Shown here: positions 16,300-20,911 of the stretch, piece after piece
Position numbering within the stretch: the stretch's first letter is position 1
Layout: each line of letters starts with the position of its first letter
Virus record (IMG/VR): IMGVR_UViG_3300044675_004111
Coordinates: 1 to 21,308 of that record
DNA length: 21,308 nt
DNA from: a virus
Strand: one strand, 5' to 3'
Made by a program: the position numbers and the translations under genes
The notes under the pieces: generated by a model
The model's database searches: none
Seen by the model: only the letters and a program-made list of their open reading frames with translations
Told to the model about the DNA's origin: nothing

Positions 16300-16362
16300 G
16301 CCAAAAGAATAGAGACCCTCTGACGGGGGAAGGTTTGTGTCAGAGAGCCTCTAGTCCAACTT
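16300..16362 (-). ncRNA. Candidate short hairpin RNA or operon terminator
   Basis: On the minus strand GAGGCTCTCTGAC and GTCAGAGGGTCTC (16339-16351, 16312-16324) pair over 13 positions including wobbles, around a 14-base loop ACAAACCTTCCCCC, followed by TATTCTTTT. A possible promoter at 16364-16392 would start transcription just upstream. It may simply end the five-gene operon. Confidence 0.4.
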
Positions 16363-16363
16363 C

Positions 16364-16392
16364 ATTATGTCATACTATTGACAGGAAATCAA
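16364..16392 (-). promoter_or_regulatory. Possible promoter before the 13-bp hairpin
   Basis: TTGATT (16387-16392), 17 bases, CATAAT (16364-16369), located after the stop of the 51-residue gene with no gene following for 120 bases. Confidence 0.4.
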
Positions 16393-16395
16393 GTC

Positions 16396-16551
16396 CTAAG
16401 GTTTCTCCCTTATGGACAGAACAGCCGAAGTAATCGCCACAGCGCCGAGGGCTAAGGACACATCTGAGTCTCCCCAGATAGCCATTACAACAGCGAGCGC
16501 AGATGCCACGCTGGCAACTACCGCAGACCAAACTACATTGAGATTATTCAT
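16396..16551 (-). CDS. 51-residue membrane protein (holin candidate)
   Basis: ATG at 16551 lies within the last codons of the HTH gene (eight-base overlap), with GCAGGAA just upstream. Residues 6-26 (VVWSAVVASVASALAVVMAIW) and 32-46 (SLALGAVAITSAVLS) are hydrophobic segments separated by an acidic turn GDSD; the tail REKP is short and charged. Two spans in about 50 residues is compatible with a small holin, and it lies upstream of the transglycosylase, though in a separate unit. The function is inferred from topology and context only. Confidence 0.65.
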   Translation of the reverse strand: MNNLNVVWSAVVASVASALAVVMAIWGDSDVSLALGAVAITSAVLSIREKP

Positions 16552-16747
16552 TTCCTGCCTTCTTTCTTTTAGGGCTAGTTCTACCTCTGAGACGGGCTGA
16601 AGGGTCTCTCAAAACAACTCCACTACTACGAATCGCTTTCCTCGCTGTCCTATAACAGACACCAAGTTCTTCAGCCACATCATCTATGGCAAGACCAGAG
16701 TTGTATAACTTTGCAGCATCAATCTCTATCTTTTTACTTTTTGCCAC
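16544..16747 (-). CDS. Small helix-turn-helix protein
   Basis: A 67-residue protein with a GTG start at 16747. Residues 9-36 give a clear resolvase-like HTH: DAAKLYNSGLAIDDVAEELG followed by VCYRTARKAIR. The C-terminus is very basic (ARLRGRTSPKRKKAG). This compact fold is frequent in actinophage genomes as a DNA-binding regulator or recombination-directionality factor; no integrase is visible, so regulation is more likely. The conserved 12-mer overlaps its first codons (AKSKK), so a protein binding that site could affect this gene's expression. Confidence 0.75.
   Translation of the reverse strand: MAKSKKIEIDAAKLYNSGLAIDDVAEELGVCYRTARKAIRSSGVVLRDPSARLRGRTSPKRKKAGNE
16731..16742 (-). repeat. 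12-mer copy at the start of the small HTH gene
   Basis: Minus strand GGCAAAAAGTAAAAAG begins within codon 2 of the HTH gene. Confidence 0.85.
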
Positions 16748-16754
16748 TTCTGAA

Positions 16755-16931
16755 TTACGCCTTTCGTTTCTTCTTTTTTATCGCTTTGTAGATGAAATAA
16801 GAAAGCACACCAACTATCAACGCAGGTGTATAGACAGCAACGCTGAAGAAGTTTGATGATACTTCTATCCACTCAAACTGACAGGCAAGACCGCAATCCA
16901 TTGGGTCAAGCATTACATTAGTTTCTTCCAT
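16755..16931 (-). CDS. 58-residue single-span membrane protein
   Basis: ATG at 16931 overlaps the previous stop as TAATG, with GGGAGGA six bases upstream. A polar N-terminus with two Cys (MDCGLACQFEW) is followed by a hydrophobic span at about 29-48 (FFSVAVYTPALIVGVLSYFI) and a strongly basic tail (YKAIKKKKRKA). The topology predicts N-out, C-in. Two external Cys could form a disulfide. Function unknown; it belongs to the tightly packed operon of tiny genes. Confidence 0.7.
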   Translation of the reverse strand: MEETNVMLDPMDCGLACQFEWIEVSSNFFSVAVYTPALIVGVLSYFIYKAIKKKKRKA

Positions 16932-17098
16932 TAGATTCCTCCCTTCACCTTCTCGTAGTGAAGTTCAGTTAGTTCTTTACGAAGTCTGTTGTTCTCCCGT
17001 ATCAACTTACCTTGCGCTCTGATACCAACAACCATAACAAAGCATGAACCCGCAAGCGCAATAATTATTGCGAACATTGTTCCATTATCAAGCAACAT
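16931..17098 (-). CDS. 55-residue membrane protein with coiled-coil tail
   Basis: I choose ATG 17098, which overlaps the end of the Cys-rich gene and has AGGAAGGAAG about eight bases upstream; an in-frame extension to 17188 would duplicate the coding region of that gene. Residues 7-26 (TMFAIIIALAGSCFVMVVGI) span the membrane. Residues 30-48 (GKLIRENNRLRKELTELHY) form a likely coiled coil, a layout like Rz/spanin-type or holin-associated small proteins, though no lipobox or paired partner is clear. Confidence 0.7.
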   Translation of the reverse strand: MLLDNGTMFAIIIALAGSCFVMVVGIRAQGKLIRENNRLRKELTELHYEKVKGGI

Positions 17099-17246
17099 TT
17101 GATTCTTCCTTCCTGTTAGATAAAGCAATCGCATTGGCGCAGGTGTAGCACCACTTCTCTGTTTCAATACCACCAAGCAAGAACGCATCTACGCCTGAAT
17201 AAACTAACTCCGTGCTTTCGCAAGTAGCATTTATACATTTCTTCAT
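17088..17246 (-). CDS. 52-residue Cys4 protein
   Basis: ATG at 17246, preceded by AGGGA about ten bases upstream and by a 12-mer copy directly abutting the start. Cysteines at residues 4, 9, 33 and 36 (CINATC and CYTC) suggest one zinc site joining the two halves. Between them is a hydrophobic loop (VYSGVDAFLLGGIE). The N-terminal KKC resembles short actinobacterial and phage zinc-ribbon proteins. It is translated just ahead of the coiled-coil membrane protein with an 11-base overlap. Confidence 0.7.
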   Translation of the reverse strand: MKKCINATCESTELVYSGVDAFLLGGIETEKWCYTCANAIALSNRKEESNVA

Positions 17247-17257
17247 TTTTACTTTTT
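17246..17257 (-). repeat. 12-mer copy abutting the Cys4 gene start
   Basis: Minus strand GGGAAAAAGTAAAAATG; the last A is the first base of the ATG. The only copy lacking the leading C. Confidence 0.85.
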
Positions 17258-17259
17258 CC

Positions 17260-17511
17260 CTATCTTTCTTCTTTGTCTAGTTTGATAAACACTTCATTTG
17301 TTTTTATTTGAGGCATTGGTAGTGCTTCCATAAAGGCTCTTGCTTCGGCACTTGTCTTTAGTTCAGACCATTTCTCAAACTGCTCATCACTCATAAAAGC
17401 AAACTTTAGTAAAAACTCCGCACGAGGTGTGCTAAGTCTTTCTCTGCTTTTGATAAAAGAGGCTTCTCTTTTTGCTAAAGCATTTGCTTTTTTAGTTCTC
17501 CAACCTGACAT
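17260..17511 (-). CDS. 83-residue basic helical protein
   Basis: ATG at 17511 preceded by AAGGGGGTAG. The N-terminal half is basic and helical (WRTKKANALAKREASFIKSR), the middle has FLLKFAFMSDEQFEKWSEL, and the end is charged (FIKLDKEER). No Cys, no membrane segment. No known domain recognised. It is in line with the preceding small secreted protein and the following Cys4 gene, so it is probably in the same transcript from the promoter at 17734. Confidence 0.65.
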   Translation of the reverse strand: MSGWRTKKANALAKREASFIKSRERLSTPRAEFLLKFAFMSDEQFEKWSELKTSAEARAFMEALPMPQIKTNEVFIKLDKEER

Positions 17512-17532
17512 TATTACTACCCCCTTTAGTTA

Positions 17533-17688
17533 TTATGGATACAACAGGTCTAAACAAAATTGATTCATTTGTTCTGTCGGCACTTTACACATCTCAGGTG
17601 TAGTAGCGTCAAGAGCCCAAGCGAACAAAGCAAGCAAAATAAGTCCAACGGCAATTCTGCGTCTAATAAACTTTGCTTCTGTTTTCAT
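17533..17688 (-). CDS. 51-residue membrane-anchored or secreted protein
   Basis: A short frame with AAGGGAGAAAGAC before the ATG at 17688 and a good promoter upstream. A basic start (MKTEAKFIRRR) is followed by a hydrophobic segment (IAVGLILLALFAWAL), then a polar exterior with two Cys (MCKVPTEQMNQFC) that could form a disulfide. It is either a signal peptide with a tiny secreted product or a single-span anchor. First gene of the operon running down to 16396. Function unknown. Confidence 0.7.
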   Translation of the reverse strand: MKTEAKFIRRRIAVGLILLALFAWALDATTPEMCKVPTEQMNQFCLDLLYP

Positions 17689-17707
17689 TTTGTCTTTCTC
17701 CCTTTTC

Positions 17708-17728
17708 TATTGACTTTCCTAGTCAATA
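17708..17728 (-). promoter_or_regulatory. 8-bp inverted repeat just downstream of promoter
   Basis: TATTGACT-TTCCT-AGTCAATA, placed about six bases after the -10; could be an operator or a leader hairpin. Confidence 0.55.
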
Positions 17729-17733
17729 CCCTA

Positions 17734-17762
17734 AGATTACAGCCTTCCTGACCTTTTGTCAA
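17734..17762 (-). promoter_or_regulatory. Promoter of the small membrane/Cys/HTH operon
   Basis: TTGACA (17757-17762), 17 bases containing GGTCAGGAAGG, TAATCT (17734-17739). A second GTCAGGAAGG lies just upstream of the -35. Confidence 0.75.
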
Positions 17763-17785
17763 ACCTTCCTGACTTTCGGCGTGTC

Positions 17786-18319
17786 TTAGTTTCTCCACGC
17801 CGAAACATCAACTTCACTCAGCCACTTCTCAAAGCGACCATTGAACAAGGCGTGCTTGCTTCTCTTAGCCCGTATCAAGTCAATCGCTTCTTGTGGCGTG
17901 TAGCCCTCACGAATAAGGACTAGAGCCATAATTAGACCACTTCGGTTCATACCTGCTTGGCAACGAATAAGGACACGCTGTCCTCGCTTCCACTCTGCGT
18001 GAGCCATACGAACAATTCCTTGTAAATCATTTGGGTCAAAGTCTGCCATGTCGCTGTCATAAAATCCGAAACGGATTTCCTTGACAAACCAATCAACAGG
18101 ATTAGCCCAAGCGTAGGCTGTAATCACAAAATCAAAGTTCTTTTTTGTAATTGCTGGCGTTGCTAGTTGGTCATAAATGTCGTCATCATCAGTTCCACCC
18201 TGCCATAAGCCGGGCAATAACTCAGACCACAATTCTTTTGGATAGTCAATCGTATAAGAGCGTGGTGCTATTTTTGTTTCTAGTAGTTCTAGTGCTTCAT
18301 CTTGTGGAGAAGTGTTCAT
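17786..18319 (-). CDS. Dual-specificity/tyrosine phosphatase-like protein
   Basis: A 177-residue protein with ATG preceded by AAAGGGGAAATAC. The active-site loop VLIRCQAGMNRSG (Cys120, Arg126, Ser127) fits the Cx5R(S/T) signature of cysteine phosphatases; a DSDMAD region (88-93) could supply the general acid. The usual His before the catalytic Cys is Arg119. The N-terminal LLPGLWQGGTDDDD resembles the entry strand of dual-specificity phosphatases, and the C-terminal helices complete a minimal domain. Such genes occur in actinophages; the substrate here is unknown. It has its own promoter. Confidence 0.8.
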   Translation of the reverse strand: MNTSPQDEALELLETKIAPRSYTIDYPKELWSELLPGLWQGGTDDDDIYDQLATPAITKKNFDFVITAYAWANPVDWFVKEIRFGFYDSDMADFDPNDLQGIVRMAHAEWKRGQRVLIRCQAGMNRSGLIMALVLIREGYTPQEAIDLIRAKRSKHALFNGRFEKWLSEVDVSAWRN

Positions 18320-18342
18320 TTGTATTTCCCCTTTCTATGGAG

Positions 18343-18372
18343 AGTTTATCATACCTTCCTGACATTTGTCAA
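18343..18372 (-). promoter_or_regulatory. Promoter of the phosphatase gene
   Basis: TTGACA (18367-18372), 18 bases beginning AATGTCAGGAAGGT, TAAACT (18343-18348). TGACA and TGTCA form an inverted repeat at the -35. Confidence 0.7.
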
Positions 18373-18378
18373 ATCGGC

Positions 18379-18612
18379 TTATGAAACTTTTTTCTTGCGC
18401 TTACGCACTACTTTCTTTTTCAAGTCATACTTTTGCTTGGCATACCAGCCAAGACCAAAGAACAGAACAAGACCTAGAGCAGAGGCGTCAATCATTATCA
18501 TAATGAACAGAACCGCAATAACTACTAAAGCGATTTTCTTATAGATAATCTTCTCTACCTTCGTTGTTCGGTATGCGTATTTGAAATCACCGAATAGCCA
18601 ATCTCTAAACAT
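18379..18612 (-). CDS. 77-residue two-span membrane protein
   Basis: I prefer ATG 18612, with GGGGGAA five bases upstream; the in-frame extension to 18660 would run through the promoter. A polar N-terminus (MFRDWLFGDFKYAYRTT) precedes a hydrophobic stretch at residues 28-42 (ALVVIAVLFIMIMID) and another at 43-52 (ALGLVLFFGLGW), then a very basic tail (LKKKVVRKRKKK). It could be one long hairpin or two short spans with cytoplasmic ends. Monocistronic, with the same promoter type as the phosphatase downstream. Function unknown. Confidence 0.7.
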   Translation of the reverse strand: MFRDWLFGDFKYAYRTTKVEKIIYKKIALVVIAVLFIMIMIDASALGLVLFFGLGWYAKQKYDLKKKVVRKRKKKVS

Positions 18613-18637
18613 AAGTTCCCCCTTCTTAGGTATCCAC

Positions 18638-18667
18638 ATACTATCAAACCTTCCTGACATTTGTCAA
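18638..18667 (-). promoter_or_regulatory. Promoter of the 77-residue membrane protein
   Basis: TTGACA (18662-18667), 18 bases beginning AATGTCAGGAAGGT, TAGTAT (18638-18643); near twin of the phosphatase promoter. Confidence 0.75.
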
Positions 18668-18670
18668 GTC

Positions 18671-18778
18671 CCTTCAGCAAACAACCCAAGTTGTTTTTAC
18701 TTGCAGCGGATCTGAAGGAGAGTTTTTACTTTTTGCTAATGCACCACCGGGCCCTCGATTTGACCAAGTTGTTTATAG
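18671..18778. repeat. Boundary element 2 (inverted repeats plus 12-mer)
   Basis: Between a terminator and a promoter. CCTTCAG/CTGAAGG (18671-18677, 18712-18718) encloses the palindrome AAACAAC-CCAA-GTTGTTT. The 12-mer complement TTTTTACTTTTTGC starts at 18723 and runs on as TAATGCAC. AAGTTGTTTATAG closes it at 18766-18778, able to pair with AAACAAC. Same architecture as the element at 20912-21013. Confidence 0.6.
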
Positions 18779-18786
18779 TTGCCAAA

Positions 18787-18813
18787 GAAAAAACCCCCGC
18801 ATCAACGGGGGCT
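18787..18813 (-). terminator. Intrinsic terminator of the 74-residue gene
   Basis: Minus strand AGCCCCCG-TTGATG-CGGGGG followed by TTTTTT. Confidence 0.9.
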
Positions 18814-18833
18814 TCTCTAAAATCTGTTGGGCT

Positions 18834-19058
18834 TTAGTTCTTGACCAGAACCGCTTTATCAAACTCTTTGGCACACTCTCTGCCTATGTTCCAGAACCCC
18901 TGTGAGTCTGCTTCGCTGGCTGGGTGTAGCACCGCACCACCTGTGGATACATTTACTAGGTAAGCGTTCTTACCTGTCTTGCGTCCGCATTGAATACAGT
19001 AGTTCTCGTAGTTGCCATTAGGCTCTACCCAATTTACAAAATCTCCGAAAGAAATCAT
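18834..19058 (-). CDS. 74-residue CxxC protein
   Basis: ATG at 19058 preceded by GGGGGTG. CIQCGRKTG at residues 21-29 is a zinc-knuckle half; the second half may be a single Cys in IGRECAKEF near residue 62, giving an incomplete three-Cys set with a possible His in VLHPAS. The pattern resembles small phage proteins that bind zinc and contact host enzymes, but no family is recognised. Own promoter and own terminator. Confidence 0.75.
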   Translation of the reverse strand: MISFGDFVNWVEPNGNYENYCIQCGRKTGKNAYLVNVSTGGAVLHPASEADSQGFWNIGRECAKEFDKAVLVKN

Positions 19059-19090
19059 TTATTTCACCCCCTTCCTTCTTTGATAAGTTA

Positions 19091-19119
19091 ATCTTACTAC
19101 ATCTCTAAACAAAAGTCAA
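19091..19119 (-). promoter_or_regulatory. Promoter of the 74-residue gene
   Basis: TTGACT (19114-19119), 17 bases, TAAGAT (19091-19096), directly after the stop of the 55-residue acidic protein. Confidence 0.7.
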
Positions 19120-19126
19120 ATACCTT

Positions 19127-19294
19127 TTATTCACCCCCACCCAAACCTAAGACTTCATCTAGCCAAACTTCCGTGTTGAGCCTAAAGGCTTCGTGTTCCA
19201 TAGCGTCTAGGTCAGGTGTGTCCATTACTAGCACTAACTCATCTTCTGGCTCGTATTGCTTTCTTGCCTTTCTTGTTTGTTTCAGTTTTAGCAT
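19127..19294 (-). CDS. 55-residue acidic mini-protein
   Basis: ATG at 19294 with AGGAGGAAG immediately upstream. A basic N-terminus (LKLKQTRKARKQYEP) turns sharply acidic (EDELVLVMDTPDLDAMEHEAF), ending WLDEVLGLGGGE. The acidic helix WLDEVLG is echoed in the 30-residue protein encoded next to it (LWDLLDEVEKD). Such small acidic proteins in phages can be DNA mimics or enzyme inhibitors; this is inference. Its leader contains a hairpin shared with the neighbouring gene. Confidence 0.6.
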   Translation of the reverse strand: MLKLKQTRKARKQYEPEDELVLVMDTPDLDAMEHEAFRLNTEVWLDEVLGLGGGE

Positions 19295-19324
19295 TTCTTC
19301 CTCCTCTTGGGATTATTTATCCCT

Positions 19325-19350
19325 CTACTTATTAACGACGATTAAGTAAG
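19325..19350 (-). promoter_or_regulatory. Leader hairpin, copy 1
   Basis: Minus strand CTTACTTA-ATCGTCGTTAA-TAAGTAG followed by AGGGA and the AGGAGG ribosome site of the 55-residue gene. Stem sequence differs from copy 2 while the loop core ATCGTC is kept. Confidence 0.55.
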
Positions 19351-19367
19351 CCAAAAGTCAATGACTC

Positions 19368-19460
19368 TTAGTCTTTCTCCACTTCATCTAGCAAATCCCA
19401 CAGGACAGGTTCTAAGGCTTTACTTAGTTCGTCTAGTTTCTGTTGTAGTGTCTTTTCCAT
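19368..19460 (-). CDS. 30-residue acidic mini-protein
   Basis: A very short frame with AAAGGAGGAAAG nine bases before the ATG at 19460, one of the strongest ribosome sites in the window. The product, beginning MEKTLQQKLDELSKALEP and ending LWDLLDEVEKD, is a single amphipathic acidic helix. Preceded by the hairpin at 19490-19514, followed 73 bases later by the 55-residue gene. The size makes it uncertain, but the shared upstream arrangement supports translation. Confidence 0.5.
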   Translation of the reverse strand: MEKTLQQKLDELSKALEPVLWDLLDEVEKD

Positions 19461-19489
19461 TGAGGCTTTCCTCCTTTCTGTTTTTCCCT

Positions 19490-19514
19490 CTACCTCTTAT
19501 GACGATTGAGGTAG
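19490..19514 (-). promoter_or_regulatory. Leader hairpin, copy 2
   Basis: Minus strand CTACCTC-AATCGTCATAA-GAGGTAG, a perfect 7-bp stem, followed by AGGGA and AGGAGG as in copy 1. Confidence 0.6.
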
Positions 19515-19615
19515 GCATTTCTCAATGGATTATTTTTGTGACCTATTTCACAGGCAAAATGTCCGTTTTGTCTTCACATCATTTGGGTCAGGGTTTCTGG
19601 GATTTTAGACTTCTC

Positions 19616-19692
19616 AAATTGTTTGTAGTGTGCAAATGCACTGGGCGCTATTGCAGGTTTTTACTTTTTGCCACAGCGTCCCACTGCAAATT
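19616..19692. repeat. Boundary element 3 (AAATTGTTTGTAG plus 12-mer)
   Basis: AAATTGTTTGTAG at 19616, then TGGGCGCT and AGCGTCCCA arms (one bulge) around a loop holding TTTTTACTTTTTG (19658-19669). TGTAGTG can pair with CACTGCA outside. Lies after the terminator of the 105-residue gene. Confidence 0.55.
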
Positions 19693-19722
19693 AAATAAAA
19701 ATACCCCGCACTAGGCGGGGCA
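19692..19722 (-). terminator. Intrinsic terminator of the 20415-19737 operon
   Basis: Minus strand TGCCCCGC-CTAGT-GCGGGG followed by TATTTTTATTT. Confidence 0.85.
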
Positions 19723-19736
19723 TTTCTAATTGTTTG

Positions 19737-20054
19737 TTAGTCGTCTTCAGCAAAATCCCCTTGACCAATTAGGGTTTCGAATCCAGCGTTAGGGTTTTCG
19801 TGATTAGTGCTAACCGCTTCAATAAATCTAAGCCCGCAAGAATCTTCATACCACTCTTGCAGTGTCGCAAGCATTACATCAGGTGTGGCATCTTCTTTAG
19901 TAATAAGTGGGTCGTAGCCATAAGTTCTCATTAGTTCTACCTGTTCATTGTCCATAAGCAGATAAATCTTGTGGCAAGTATCAAAGGCAATAGCCTTAGC
20001 CTCGCTAACTCTTTCTTTTACCAAAGTATCAAATACTTCTGTTAGTGTGCTCAT
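19737..20054 (-). CDS. 105-residue acidic protein, unknown
   Basis: ATG at 20054 in a TAATG overlap with the gene before it. Mostly helical and acidic: VFDTLVKERVSEAKAIAFD, then KIYLLMDNEQVELMRTYGY, MLATLQEWYEDSCG, ending in a disordered acidic tail (GQGDFAEDD). Two Cys are far apart. No family recognised. Last gene of a three-gene operon ending in a strong terminator. Confidence 0.7.
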   Translation of the reverse strand: MSTLTEVFDTLVKERVSEAKAIAFDTCHKIYLLMDNEQVELMRTYGYDPLITKEDATPDVMLATLQEWYEDSCGLRFIEAVSTNHENPNAGFETLIGQGDFAEDD

Positions 20055-20287
20055 TACCTATCCAATCTAAGTATTCTTACAAGTTCGCTAGCAGTTATTT
20101 CCCAACCAGCATCTGTCTTTACGGCAGTAGCAGGGTGAGGCACTATGTCGGCAGGTAATACGACTACCGCATCATAGTTTTCTTCTTGATAAAACTCCCA
20201 AGCCTTGATAGCAGGTTCTGCATAGTCAAGTGGTAGTGGTGGATAAAAGTTTCCACGCAAGTGATAACTCATTGAGATAGTGTTCAT
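20054..20287 (-). CDS. 77-residue unknown protein
   Basis: ATG at 20287 in a TAATG overlap with the Cys4 gene. The start is aromatic and Pro-rich (YHLRGNFYPPLPLDYAEP), followed by a helix (AIKAWEFYQEENYD), a beta strand AVVVLPADIV, and WEITASELVRILRL. It may be a small alpha/beta domain. No known motif. Middle gene of the operon. Confidence 0.65.
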   Translation of the reverse strand: MNTISMSYHLRGNFYPPLPLDYAEPAIKAWEFYQEENYDAVVVLPADIVPHPATAVKTDAGWEITASELVRILRLDR

Positions 20288-20415
20288 TACGCTACCTCAC
20301 AATCGTGTCCATACCCAATTTCATTGGGTGTAAGTGCTTTCTCGCACTCACCGCAAATAGGGACAACCTTGCCACTCGCATAGAGTGCTAGGTGCTTTAG
20401 AATCATGTCGGACAT
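20287..20415 (-). CDS. 42-residue Cys3 zinc-knuckle-like protein
   Basis: A short frame with AGGGGG eight bases before ATG 20415 and a good promoter. An N-terminal helix (MILKHLALYASGK) is followed by VPICGECEKALTP, then GYGHDCEVA. CxxC plus a His and Cys near the end (HDC) could form a CCHC-type site. It starts a three-gene operon by TAATG coupling. Confidence 0.65.
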   Translation of the reverse strand: MSDMILKHLALYASGKVVPICGECEKALTPNEIGYGHDCEVA

Positions 20416-20447
20416 TTACTTACCCCCTGTAAGTTGTTGTTGTAGCA

Positions 20448-20476
20448 AGTGTAACACTTTACCAAAGTAAAGTCAA
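20448..20476 (-). promoter_or_regulatory. Promoter of the 20415-19737 operon
   Basis: TTGACT (20471-20476), 17 bases, TACACT (20448-20453). The spacer contains an inverted repeat CTTTAC/GTAAAG that could be an operator. Confidence 0.75.
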
Positions 20477-20479
20477 GTA

Positions 20480-20710
20480 TTATTTCTTATTCTTTTTTGA
20501 GTCTTGAAACTTTTTTTCGCAGGTATCGCTAAAGCAAACATTATCTTTGTCGGTGTTGTAAATAGAAAGTTTCTTTTCGCAGATAACGCAGAAACGAATC
20601 TTTGTGTTTATTTTTGTTGGTGTTCTACCCGGCCCCGCAATACCACGACCCGCGTAATAAGTTGGGCGAAGATAAACTCTGCCAAACTCGTCAAACTCTA
20701 CTGAATCCAT
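20480..20710 (-). CDS. 76-residue Cys4 zinc-binding-like protein
   Basis: ATG at 20710 preceded by AAAGGGGGAAAA. The N-terminus (MDSVEFDEFGRVYLRPTYYA) is mixed, then a Gly-rich turn GRGIAGPGRTP, then RFCVICEKKLS and, 11 residues later, VCFSDTCEKKFQ: a typical four-Cys treble-clef or zinc-ribbon finger, followed by a Lys-rich tail. It could bind nucleic acid or a host protein. It lies behind an unusual structured 5' leader and its own promoter. Confidence 0.8.
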   Translation of the reverse strand: MDSVEFDEFGRVYLRPTYYAGRGIAGPGRTPTKINTKIRFCVICEKKLSIYNTDKDNVCFSDTCEKKFQDSKKNKK

Positions 20711-20726
20711 TTTTCCCCCTTTTAGG

Positions 20727-20803
20727 TTCGGTAGGGAGTCGTATTGTTTCCGCCCCTTGCAAGTTATAGGCGTTCAGGTGACCAGCGACTTCCCCCTACC
20801 GAA
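20727..20803 (-). promoter_or_regulatory. Structured 5' leader closed by a 10-bp stem
   Basis: Minus strand TTCGGTAGGG (20794-20803) and CCCTACCGAA (20727-20736) pair perfectly. Inside, AGTCG pairs with CGACT next to the first stem, leaving a GGA bulge, and CGCC pairs with GGCG around a TATAACTTGCAAGG loop. The stem begins near the predicted transcription start and ends about 16 bases before the ATG. Not matched to a known riboswitch or ribozyme class. Confidence 0.6.
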
Positions 20804-20810
20804 TAACTGA

Positions 20811-20839
20811 AGGATAGCATTTTAGGATAGGCAAGTCAA
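20811..20839 (-). promoter_or_regulatory. Promoter of the 76-residue Cys4 gene
   Basis: TTGACT (20834-20839), 17 bases, TATCCT (20811-20816). Confidence 0.75.
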
Positions 20840-20911
20840 GTAGTGTCGCAAATTATTTTTACAAGGGCTAACGCAAATCGTTTCATAGGTTGTTCAACCA
20901 GGTATTAACGA

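Noticed and set aside
19361-19714. Plus-strand 117-codon frame
   Set aside because: It crosses the mini-gene, both its leader hairpin and a boundary element in antisense, and has no start signals.
20727-20803. Hammerhead ribozyme or tRNA
   Set aside because: The CUGANGA core is missing, and no T-loop, D-loop or CCA-type end can be drawn.
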